From Chromatocurvus halotolerans (GTDB lineage: Bacteria > Pseudomonadota > Gammaproteobacteria > Pseudomonadales > Halieaceae), in the NCBI RefSeq assembly GCF_004340525.1, contig NZ_SLWX01000010.1, positions 62,001-126,000 on the forward strand: a stretch of DNA of 64,000 nucleotides. Direction: 5' to 3'. Shown here piece after piece: positions 27,260-35,667 of the stretch (position 1 is the first letter of the stretch; each line of letters opens with the position of its first letter). The position numbers and the translations under genes are program-made. Under the pieces are notes generated by a model. The model worked only from the letters and a program-made list of their open reading frames with translations, ran no database searches and was not told the origin of the DNA.

Positions 27260-29782
27260 CTAGAACTGAACTGCCACACGTCCATACAGGAAGCGCCCGT
27301 TAAAGCCGAACGGCGAAAAACCCGAGTAGGGAAAAATGCGATCAAAGGTCGTGGGCGTCAGTCCCGCCGCCAGGTCGTTGGACACCGTATCATCGGGATA
27401 GACGTCGAAAAGATTGTTCGCACCCACGGCTGCAGATATGTTGCGGGTGAAGGAATACGCCACCTCGAGATCGGTGATCCACTGTGCATCCAGCTTTTCA
27501 TCGAACTCCGCGGACGTGCCCGGGTCGAGTGTCTCACCGAAGCGGGTGAAGCGAAGGTCTACCGTCAGATCGTCGTAATACCACGCCCCCCCCAGGTTGA
27601 TCTTGTCTTCCGGACCTCCATCCTCGAAACGCGTGACTTCACGGCGGGCAAACAGGTTGTCCTCGGTAACGCCAACCTGCGCCAGCTCTTCGGGCGGCGG
27701 CAGTACGCGAGTCACTTCGTTATCGGTGTAGTTATAACCGCCGTTCAGACGCAGCGACCCCCACTCCCCCAGCTCAAGGTTGTAGGTGGCGACAACATCA
27801 AAGCCGCTGGTCTCACTATCAATGCCGTTCAGGAAAAAGCGGGCGCGGTTGGCACCTGTACCTGCCAGCAGTTGTTCTATCCCCGGACCGGAAAGGTTCT
27901 CGGACAGAACAATGCGGTCATCTATCTCAATGTAAAAGTAGTCTGCGGTCACGGAGAGCCCGTCCAGTGGCTGCCACGAGAAGCCACCCGAGAAGGATAT
28001 ACTGGTCTCTTCCTCCAGGCCCGGTGAGCCAAGCGCCCTGGCGACATCACTGTCAGGGCGAAAGGTGCCGGTTTCCGTCGGCACGGCGTCAACGAAAACC
28101 GTGGCGATAGAGGTAAAAGATTGCTGCGCCAGTGATGGTGCGCGAAACCCGGTCGATGTGGATGCCCGCAGGGCAAAGCCCTCCACAATCTCATAACGCG
28201 TGGCGAACTTACCGTTGAAGGTTGAGCCGAAGTCCGAATAGTCCTCAAACCGGCCGGCAACCGCCACGTTCCAGCGCGAGGTCACGTCGGCATCAATATC
28301 GAGATACAGACTGATGTTATCGCGACTGGCATCGACCTCCGACTCGGGAGTGAAGCCCGGAAACACCTGGGACCCGGCAGCGCGATCTTCAAACTCACCG
28401 AGTTGATAACTACCGGGCTCTCCGGCCTCTATCTTGTAGGTGTCATCCCTGTACTCAACACCGAAAGCGACGTTGACCGGGCGACCGCCAAGGTCCAGGA
28501 GCTTCGACGCACCCGCATTGAACACCAGGTGCTCATTGATCAAGGTACCGGCGAAGAACTGCGTGGGACTGCTCGGGCCGAAAGAGGCATTCAGCGTGTT
28601 CTTGATCGTATAGTCCAGCTCATTGCCACCGACCAGCAATGAAGCGTCCAGGTCCCAGCCATTCCAGTCACCGCGTACACCGGCGGCCACGCTGTAATCC
28701 GTGATATCGGTAGTGATGAGCGGCAGGAAGCCATCCGGGTAGATTTCTGTCCAGTTGCGGCTGTCCTGGGCGCGGCGATAAAAGCCCGCACTCTCGCCCT
28801 GACGCTCACCGTAACTGCCGAAGCTGTAAAGCTCCCAGTCATCGTTCAACGGCACGCCGGCGTTGTAGAACAGCGCGATATCCTCGACATCCGCATTGCC
28901 AAAGCGGTGATTGATGCGATCAAAATCCAGTTCCCTGGGATCGGCACTACCATCCGGAAGGCTCGCGTAATTGTTTCGCGGGTCAAAGCCGCTGCGATTG
29001 GTGGGATCGCGATCACGGAATTCACCGGCGACGTTGAGAAAGCCACCGTCACCGAGCTCAACGCCGCCGTTCAGTCGGACGGTCAGTGTATCGCCGTCAT
29101 TGACATTCCGATCACCACCCTGCGTCAACTGCAGGGCGCCATCAGGCCCGATCGCGGCGCTTCCCAGCCCCGGCGTACCATCCATTTCGCTGTCGTATTC
29201 GCCATAGGTGACCGACGCGCCGAAGCCGCTAGAGGCATCCTTGAGAACGATGTTGATAACGCCGGCGATGGCGTCGGACCCGTATTGCGCCGCGGCACCG
29301 TCTCTCAACACTTCAATACGCTTGATGGCATTGGCGGGAATCATGTTCATATCCACGGCAGAGGACCCGCGCCCCACAGAGCCGTTCAGGTTCAGCAACG
29401 CAGAGGCATGCCGACGCTTTCCATTCACCAGAACCAGCGTGTGATCGGGGGCCAGGCCGCGCAGCGTTGCCGGGCGCACGTGATCGGTGCCGTCAGTGAC
29501 GGAGGGCAGCGGAAAATTGAAGCTGGGCAGAAGGCGGTTCAGCAACTGGTTGGTTTCAGTGATACCGGTGGACATCAACATGTCCTCGGAGATCACGTCA
29601 ATCGGCACAGCGCTCTCGAGAATTGAGCGATCAGAGCGCCGGGTCCCCGTGACAACCACCTCCTCGACCATCGCCTCGGCACCCGGCTCCTGCGCGCTAG
29701 CCGTTGCGGCGCAAAGTGCAGCGGTAATGCCGGCCATGGCCGCGGCCAGTGGTCGTCTTGCAAAGTTATCCTGTCGCATCAT
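27260..29782 (-). CDS. TonB-dependent outer-membrane receptor
   Basis: About 840 aa. Signal peptide (PLAAAMAGITAALCAATASA-Q), then the TonB-box region EEVVVTGTRRS, a plug domain with RIEVLRDGAAAQYGSDAIAG (about residues 145-164) and a long beta barrel that ends in a terminal aromatic residue (GRVAVQF). The start is placed at the ATG at 29782 (MMRQDNFARR), which has GGGGA upstream; an ATG at 29809 lacks one. The ligand is unknown. There is no Fur-like site that I can see upstream. It forms a two-gene unit with the MauG-like protein. Confidence 0.9.
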   Translation of the reverse strand: MMRQDNFARRPLAAAMAGITAALCAATASAQEPGAEAMVEEVVVTGTRRSDRSILESAVPIDVISEDMLMSTGITETNQLLNRLLPSFNFPLPSVTDGTDHVRPATLRGLAPDHTLVLVNGKRRHASALLNLNGSVGRGSSAVDMNMIPANAIKRIEVLRDGAAAQYGSDAIAGVINIVLKDASSGFGASVTYGEYDSEMDGTPGLGSAAIGPDGALQLTQGGDRNVNDGDTLTVRLNGGVELGDGGFLNVAGEFRDRDPTNRSGFDPRNNYASLPDGSADPRELDFDRINHRFGNADVEDIALFYNAGVPLNDDWELYSFGSYGERQGESAGFYRRAQDSRNWTEIYPDGFLPLITTDITDYSVAAGVRGDWNGWDLDASLLVGGNELDYTIKNTLNASFGPSSPTQFFAGTLINEHLVFNAGASKLLDLGGRPVNVAFGVEYRDDTYKIEAGEPGSYQLGEFEDRAAGSQVFPGFTPESEVDASRDNISLYLDIDADVTSRWNVAVAGRFEDYSDFGSTFNGKFATRYEIVEGFALRASTSTGFRAPSLAQQSFTSIATVFVDAVPTETGTFRPDSDVARALGSPGLEEETSISFSGGFSWQPLDGLSVTADYFYIEIDDRIVLSENLSGPGIEQLLAGTGANRARFFLNGIDSETSGFDVVATYNLELGEWGSLRLNGGYNYTDNEVTRVLPPPEELAQVGVTEDNLFARREVTRFEDGGPEDKINLGGAWYYDDLTVDLRFTRFGETLDPGTSAEFDEKLDAQWITDLEVAYSFTRNISAAVGANNLFDVYPDDTVSNDLAAGLTPTTFDRIFPYSGFSPFGFNGRFLYGRVAVQF

Positions 29783-29894
29783 TCTGTCCCCGTATGTCGT
29801 GTCGCTCATCGATTCGTCGTTGTTGTTGTTATCCGTTTGTTCCCAGAACGTAGATAATCGAACACGGTGGGACAATGGCGAATCCTGTGAACAA

Positions 29895-32615
29895 TTACCT
29901 TTGCCCTCCCGATGCAGATTTCTTGCCGTGTCTGTGTGGCCGCCGGCGCCACCACTTCGCCGCCTCGTCGAGCGCGAGGAGAGACAGGGCAACAGCGAGC
30001 AAAAGACTCCACAGTGACAGGGAAACCGGCTCCACTGCGAGCACGTCCCGCAGCACAGGCATATACATCGCCCCGATATGCACACCCTGCGCGAGAATCA
30101 CCGCCAGGATCAACAGCCGGTTGGCGGCAAAGGGAACCTGCAACACGGAGCGGGTTTCTGAGCGACAGCTGAAGGTATGCACATTCTCGAACAGCACCAT
30201 CAGCAGCAGCACCAGGTTACGGGCCTCAAATTCGCCAATACCGAAGAACTCAAACATCACGAAAAACAGCAGGAACGCCATGCTCCCCATGTAACCGCCC
30301 GAAATAAGGGTCTGTCGGATCATGCGCTGGTTGAAAATGCGTTCCCGGACGGGACGTGGCTTGCGCTTAAGAGCCCCGGGCTCCACGCCCTCTGAGGCCA
30401 GTGCAACGTCCTGAATCCCGTTGGTGACAAGATTCAGCCAGAGCAGCTGTATCGCGGTGAGCGGCAGCGGCAGTCCGGCGAAAAGCGCAAGAAAGAACAG
30501 CAGGACCTCGGCAACGCCGGTTGACAGCAGCAGCCAGGTCACCTTGCGGACATTGTCATAAGCACAACGACCCTGCTCAATGCCATCGACAAGTGACGCA
30601 AAATTATCATCGCCGAGGATCAGCGAGGCGGCCCGGCGCGCCACGTCGGTGCCCCCGCGACCCATGGCAACGCCAATATGCGCCGTCTTCAGTGCTGGGG
30701 CGTCATTGACGCCATCCCCGGTGACCGCAACGAGCTCCCCGGCATCCTGCAGCAGCTCAACGATCTGCGTTTTCTGCGACGGCTCAACCCGGGCGAATAC
30801 CGGCGCGGCGCGAACACGCGCGGCGAGTGACTCGGGTTCATCTTCAAGTTCGCGCAGCGCAGCGCCGGTCAGCGCCTCCGACGCCTCATCTGCCATACCC
30901 AGTTCGCGGGCGATCGCCAGTCCCGTGGCAGGATGATCGCCGGTGATCATCCGGATCTGTACGCCTGCCTCGCGGCAGCGCTTTACCGCCTCGGGCACCT
31001 CTTCCCGGATCGGATCGATCAGTGCCGCAAAACCCACGAACCCGAGTCCGGCAAGGTCATCCGCACCGTAATCGTTGGCTGTGTCTGATACGCGCCCAGT
31101 GGCGACGGCAAGCACGCGATATCCTTCCTGCGCGAGGCACTCCTCGCGTTTAAGCAGCGCCTCCTGGTCGACCTCTGCACACATCGGAAGGACCGCTTCC
31201 GCAGCGCCCTTGACGTGCGCCACCACGGCATTATCGACCTCATTGAAGGTTGCGGCGAAGCGCCGCTCGGAACTGAAGGGCAGACTGGCGACCTCCGGGT
31301 AACGCTCGAGCATTCGCCCACGCTCTTCGTTGGTCTTGGCGCCCAGCACGAGAAAGGCCAGATCGACGCTATCGCCCTCGCTTGCCGCTGGCTCACCCGC
31401 CTTGTCAAAGCGGATACACGCGTCGTTGCACAGCATGCCGGCACGTACCAGGTGCGCTATGGCAGCTGCGCATTCATCATGTGGCTCGCTGTCATCACGA
31501 TGTATGCGACCGTCAGGCCTGTATCCCTCGCCGGAGACGTCCCATTGCTCGCCACTGGCGAGTTCCAGGCGCTGTATGGTGAGCTGGTTTTCCGTCAGCG
31601 TTCCTGTCTTGTCGCTGGCGATCAGCGTACAGGACCCGAGTCCCTCAACGGCGGCTAACTGACGCACAATCACATTGCACCGCGCCATCCGCCGGGTCGC
31701 AAGCGCCATCGCCACAGTGATGGCGATAGGCAGGCCCGCAGGAATGGCCGACACCGCGAGGGCCACGCCGAGAAAGAATATCTGTTCGGGTGTCTCACCA
31801 CGCAGGAACTGGGTGATACTCAACAGAACAACGGCAAACAGCACGAAAAGCGCAATCTGCCGGGTGAGACGGCGCAGCTTCAGCACCAGCGGCGGTGCCT
31901 GCGACTCACCGTGCGCCAGGGACTCGGCGATCTGTCCGACCTCGGTGTCCTTGCCAATACGACAGACAATGCCCCGGGCGTTGCCGCTCATGACGGTGCT
32001 GCCGGCGAAAGCCATCGTGGTGCGCTCGTTGACCACGGCGCCTTCTTTCACCTCGTCGTCTGCGTTCTTGGCTACCGGCGTGGATTCGCCGGTCAGCGGC
32101 GCCTCGTCCACCTCAAGGTCCTGGCTGGAAAGCAGGCGCAGGTCCGCCGGCACAGCGTCGCCCTGTGCAAGCTCCACGATATCACCGGGCACCAGCCCTG
32201 TGGCATCCACCCGCTCCTCGCGCCCGGCTCTCACTGCCCGGGTGCGCACCCGGATCATGTCCTGGAGGGCCGCTGCGCTCGCCTCGGCGCGGCCTTCCTG
32301 AAGGGCACCGATCCCCGCATTGATCAGCAACACCGCAGCAATGAATGTCGCGTTGGCGAGGTTATCAAGCGCCAGCGAGACTGCGGCAGCGATGAGCAGA
32401 ATGTAGACCAGCGGATCCTTGAACTGACGCAGAAAAATGCGTAGCGCGCCCGCACGATTCTCCTCGGGAAGTGCGTTCGCACCCCAGGAAGCCTGACGCC
32501 TCTCTACCTCGTCGAGGGCAAGTCCGTCGGTGTCACTGTCCAGCCTGTCGAGCGCCTCGCGGCCGGTCAGGGCGTGCCAGGCCTCTTCAGTAGGGGCGTT
32601 TCGATCATGCGCCAT
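29895..32615 (-). CDS. Cation-transporting P-type ATPase (P2-like), unusual ion-site residues
   Basis: 906-aa P-type ATPase: N-terminal cation-ATPase domain, A-domain loop VDEAPLTGES, phosphorylation motif SDKTGTLTENQL (about residues 340-351), hinge region GDGVNDAPALK and about ten membrane helices. Overall it resembles SERCA/PMR1-type Ca2+ pumps. The M4 ion-site motif is PAGLP instead of PEGLP and M6 reads NLVTNG instead of NLVTDG, so two carboxylates that ligate Ca2+ in SERCA are absent. The transported ion is therefore uncertain. The start overlaps the end of the HdeD-like gene by 11 bases. Confidence 0.88.
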   Translation of the reverse strand: MAHDRNAPTEEAWHALTGREALDRLDSDTDGLALDEVERRQASWGANALPEENRAGALRIFLRQFKDPLVYILLIAAAVSLALDNLANATFIAAVLLINAGIGALQEGRAEASAAALQDMIRVRTRAVRAGREERVDATGLVPGDIVELAQGDAVPADLRLLSSQDLEVDEAPLTGESTPVAKNADDEVKEGAVVNERTTMAFAGSTVMSGNARGIVCRIGKDTEVGQIAESLAHGESQAPPLVLKLRRLTRQIALFVLFAVVLLSITQFLRGETPEQIFFLGVALAVSAIPAGLPIAITVAMALATRRMARCNVIVRQLAAVEGLGSCTLIASDKTGTLTENQLTIQRLELASGEQWDVSGEGYRPDGRIHRDDSEPHDECAAAIAHLVRAGMLCNDACIRFDKAGEPAASEGDSVDLAFLVLGAKTNEERGRMLERYPEVASLPFSSERRFAATFNEVDNAVVAHVKGAAEAVLPMCAEVDQEALLKREECLAQEGYRVLAVATGRVSDTANDYGADDLAGLGFVGFAALIDPIREEVPEAVKRCREAGVQIRMITGDHPATGLAIARELGMADEASEALTGAALRELEDEPESLAARVRAAPVFARVEPSQKTQIVELLQDAGELVAVTGDGVNDAPALKTAHIGVAMGRGGTDVARRAASLILGDDNFASLVDGIEQGRCAYDNVRKVTWLLLSTGVAEVLLFFLALFAGLPLPLTAIQLLWLNLVTNGIQDVALASEGVEPGALKRKPRPVRERIFNQRMIRQTLISGGYMGSMAFLLFFVMFEFFGIGEFEARNLVLLLMVLFENVHTFSCRSETRSVLQVPFAANRLLILAVILAQGVHIGAMYMPVLRDVLAVEPVSLSLWSLLLAVALSLLALDEAAKWWRRRPHRHGKKSASGGQR

Positions 32616-33195
32616 GCTGCTCGCTGCGTACGGTCAACGCGAGTGACGTCAGCAGTGTTCCGTTGAAGAGTATCTCGATCGCCACGAACAGCCCGATGAC
32701 CCAGAGCCCGGTTGCCGGCCAGCCCACAACGATCAGACCGGCCAGCGCCACATTGACGAGCCCGGTAAACGCTGCCAGCTTCCAGCGCCAGCCGCGACGC
32801 TGCCACTGCCATGCGTGATAAAGACGAAAGACGCCGATGGCCAGCAGGAATGACGCGAGCAGCAGAGTCAGGGACAACGAGCCGCTCAGTGGATCCCACA
32901 GGAGAAGACCACTGAATATGAGGTAGATCACGGCGACCAGAAGGTGCAGGCCACGGCCTCCCCAGCTTTCCTCACCTGCGGCGAAGCCGTGCCAGAGCTG
33001 CAGCAGACCGGCCGCGAGAACCAACGCGCCGAAAACGATAACGCTTGCCATCGTCAGCGCAAACGTAAAAAAGAGTCCTGTGATGCCGAATGCAATCATG
33101 GCAATGCCAAGAGCAAGCAACCAGCCCCATTTTACCGGGAGTTCCACCGATTCTTCGATAAGGGTTGCGCCGGGTTCGATGTGTCTGTCAGTCAT
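32605..33195 (-). CDS. HdeD family membrane protein (DUF308)
   Basis: 196-aa protein with six predicted helices in three hairpin pairs (WGWLLALGIAMIAFGI, VIVFGALVLAAGLLQLW and repeats). This is the DUF308/HdeD architecture of the acid-resistance membrane protein of E. coli. ATG at 33195 preceded by GAAGGAG. It is translated just ahead of, and overlaps, the P-type ATPase gene, so the pair probably serves ion or pH stress. Its molecular activity is not known. Confidence 0.83.
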   Translation of the reverse strand: MTDRHIEPGATLIEESVELPVKWGWLLALGIAMIAFGITGLFFTFALTMASVIVFGALVLAAGLLQLWHGFAAGEESWGGRGLHLLVAVIYLIFSGLLLWDPLSGSLSLTLLLASFLLAIGVFRLYHAWQWQRRGWRWKLAAFTGLVNVALAGLIVVGWPATGLWVIGLFVAIEILFNGTLLTSLALTVRSEQHGA

Positions 33196-33443
33196 GACTT
33201 CTCCTTCGCGCCGGTGACGCTGTCTGCGGAATCCGAGGCCGGCATGAAAGACGGGGGAGCACGAGTGGGCCACGCGGCAAATTCGATGTCCTCCGGGGAG
33301 CCGGCTGTTCAGGTTCTGTACGGATTACCCACTCTACCAGACCATACTCATCCTGATCGATGTCGGCCAGTACAGCGGTGCAAAAGCGCGGCGTGTGCGC
33401 TATCTTCAGGTCTTTCGAGCCGGACGAAGAGGTGGATTCGCCG

Positions 33444-34004
33444 ATGGAAGGACAAGCCGTCAGCTACTCGAAGACCGTCATTACCGAACTGATGATCCCC
33501 TCCTATGCGAATTTCGGGGGCAAGATACATGGCGGCACTCTTCTCTCGCTCATGGACAAGGTGGCCTATGCCTGCGCCAGCAAGCACGCGCGCGCCTATT
33601 GCGTTACTGTCGCCGTCGGCGGCGTGAACTTCCTGCAGCCGGTCGAAGTGGGAGAGCTCGTGTCCATGCTTGCCTCTGTCAATTACGTCGGCAGAACATC
33701 GCTGGTGGTGGGCATCAAGGTGATTGCAGAAAATGTCCAGACCGGTGTCGTCAAGCATACCAACACCTCGTATTTTACCCTCGTTGCCAAGGACGATAGC
33801 GGCAAACTGATCGAGGTGCCGCCACTCATTCTGGAATCCGAGGAGGATGTACGGCGCTTCCACTCCGCCGGTCGCCGTCATCGCCTGCGCTCCGAGCTTT
33901 TCCGGGCGATGGAGGTGCACAGGGAGGAGTTCAAGCTCAACGAGCAGGTGCGCGCCGACCTCGCCGACGAACGCTGTATTATCCGTCTTGATAACAATGA
34001 GTAA
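33444..34004 (+). CDS. Acyl-CoA thioesterase, hotdog fold (YciA/BFIT-like)
   Basis: 186-aa acyl-CoA hydrolase. The motif ANFGGKIHGGTLLSLMDKVA (about residues 20-39) has the N...GG...HGG...D pattern of cytosolic acyl-CoA thioesterases, and GVNFLQPVEVGELV follows. The ATG at 33444 has GAGGTGG upstream. An in-frame ATG at 33360 would add 28 residues that do not look like the family. The charged C-terminal 45 residues extend past the hotdog domain. It probably trims acyl-CoA pools; no operon partner. Confidence 0.85.
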   Translation: MEGQAVSYSKTVITELMIPSYANFGGKIHGGTLLSLMDKVAYACASKHARAYCVTVAVGGVNFLQPVEVGELVSMLASVNYVGRTSLVVGIKVIAENVQTGVVKHTNTSYFTLVAKDDSGKLIEVPPLILESEEDVRRFHSAGRRHRLRSELFRAMEVHREEFKLNEQVRADLADERCIIRLDNNE

Positions 34005-34128
34005 GGCTGTGGACTGAAAGAGCGCCGGGCCACCCCGGCAAGCCCGCCCTGAAAGCCAGGCCCTCACCCGGAATCATCGGATAGCGTAGAATTGGAGCTG
34101 CAAAGCCTTTGTTTTCGGAGCCAGTACC

Positions 34129-35667
34129 TTGACCAGATTCATTACCTGCACGTTTATCCTGTTACTGACGAGTATCGCCCCCGATGTGGACGCCAGCTAT
34201 GGCTACTATGTCGGCAAGAACCTCACGGCCGACGGCAGCGTGCTGCTCGGCGGCACCGGCGAGGAGCCCTCCAGTCACTGGCTGGAGATTGTCCCCCGCC
34301 AGATGCACCCGGCCAATGCAACGATTACCGTCGGCGCCACGGCGTCTGCCTCGCTGCCTGCCCGGCTCATCGAGATTCCACAGGTGCGGGAAACCTTCCG
34401 CTACATCACGATGAACTACACCAGCTATGCCGGCTTTCCGGCGCCGATAACCAATGGCGGTCTCAACGAGCACCAGGTCGCGATTCGCGACATCTGGTCG
34501 CCCTCACGGGATGAGCTGGTGGCAATGACACCCAGCGACCAGACGGGCCCCAACTACAGCGATCTTGCCCGCATAGCGCTGGAGCGCGCGGAAACAGCGC
34601 GGCAGGCCGTGGAAATCATCGGCGCACTGATCGACGAGTTCGGCTACACCACCTACGGCGGCAACTCCCACCTGATCGCCGATGCGAACGAAGGCTGGGT
34701 CGTTCTGGAGTTCGCCGGCGGGCAGGGTCTCTGGGTCGCAGAGCGGCTGGGCGCGAATGATGTCCGGGTCAGCTATCCCGGATACATCGGGGACGTTCCT
34801 GCAGACTACCTCAGTCGTGATGACTGGATGGGGTCGCCAAACCTGATTGCTTTCGCCATCGAGCAGGGCTGGTACGATCCGGACCCGGCACAGCCCTTCA
34901 ACGTCGACAAGGTCTATGGTCTGGGCGGCACCATGCGTCACCCGGGCACCAAGTACGTCTCGCCGCAGGTGCTAGAGGAGGAGTTCCGGGCCATGGCCCC
35001 GGTGACACCGGAGGCGATGATGGCCATGGTTCGCGACCCACGGATTGCCGATGACCACGCGGGTTACGGCCAGGTCGCCCAGCTGCGCGATGATCTTCCC
35101 CACCCGGACCTGGCACTGCTCTGGGTCGCCCCTACGGGTTCGGTCACCGCACCGTTCCTGCCGTGGTGGATCGGTACGCGGGATGTCCCCGCGGAGTACG
35201 GCCAGCATCGCTACCTCACTGAGGGTTCAGGGCCGAACTTTATCAACCCCGACTTCCAGCTGCGCGAGGCGACCGAGTTCGCGGGCCGCGTTTTCAAGCG
35301 TCTGATGTACTATACCTGCGCGTATCCGGAAGAGCTCCTCGAGCGTGTCCAGGGCACACTGCAGGCATTCGAAGACAACACTCGCTCCGCTCTGCCGCAC
35401 ATCGAACGTGCCGCCGCCCTCGCTTATGCCGCCGGTGAACCGGCCGCCGCGCAGGCGCTGCTCACCCGAGAGAGCCATGCCCGCGCCGCCGAAGCGCTGT
35501 CCATTGGCCGCGATCTGGTGGCCGGCATCGGCACCGAGGTGCGGCTTCGCCATGGCATTCCGGGGGTGCCGAATGCGGGCGATATCAACGAGGGCGGACC
35601 CGCCGTCAGCTGCCTGGTCGGCGCAGATCCCGACCGATTACCCGCAGATCGGGCCGGGAAGCGATGA
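34129..35667 (+). CDS. Secreted C69-type Ntn-hydrolase with Ser at the predicted mature N-terminus
   Basis: 512-aa relative of the C69 dipeptidases. The signal peptide ends VDA-S (residues 20-23), after which the mature chain would begin SYGYYVGKNLTADGS. In classical C69 enzymes the corresponding position is the catalytic Cys (a CT...VGK..SxDGS pattern), so here Ser23 would be the nucleophile. Other family-like blocks are GGTGEEPSSHWLEIVP, TNGGLNEHQVAIRD and YGGNSHLIADANEGWVVLE. Start: TTG at 34129 with CGGAG eight bases upstream. The stop overlaps the ATG of the TPR-sulfotransferase. A clear paralogue is encoded at 37378-38892. Confidence 0.78.
   Translation: MTRFITCTFILLLTSIAPDVDASYGYYVGKNLTADGSVLLGGTGEEPSSHWLEIVPRQMHPANATITVGATASASLPARLIEIPQVRETFRYITMNYTSYAGFPAPITNGGLNEHQVAIRDIWSPSRDELVAMTPSDQTGPNYSDLARIALERAETARQAVEIIGALIDEFGYTTYGGNSHLIADANEGWVVLEFAGGQGLWVAERLGANDVRVSYPGYIGDVPADYLSRDDWMGSPNLIAFAIEQGWYDPDPAQPFNVDKVYGLGGTMRHPGTKYVSPQVLEEEFRAMAPVTPEAMMAMVRDPRIADDHAGYGQVAQLRDDLPHPDLALLWVAPTGSVTAPFLPWWIGTRDVPAEYGQHRYLTEGSGPNFINPDFQLREATEFAGRVFKRLMYYTCAYPEELLERVQGTLQAFEDNTRSALPHIERAAALAYAAGEPAAAQALLTRESHARAAEALSIGRDLVAGIGTEVRLRHGIPGVPNAGDINEGGPAVSCLVGADPDRLPADRAGKR

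Noticed and set aside
29800-29835. Short run of GTT/ACA triplets before the TonB receptor start
   Set aside because: Too short to be a meaningful repeat; probably part of an unstructured leader.
23628-30085. Full methanobactin biosynthesis operon
   Set aside because: No MbnB/MbnC pair and no MbnA-like precursor peptide found; only the sulfotransferase, di-haem protein and TonB receptor classes are shared.
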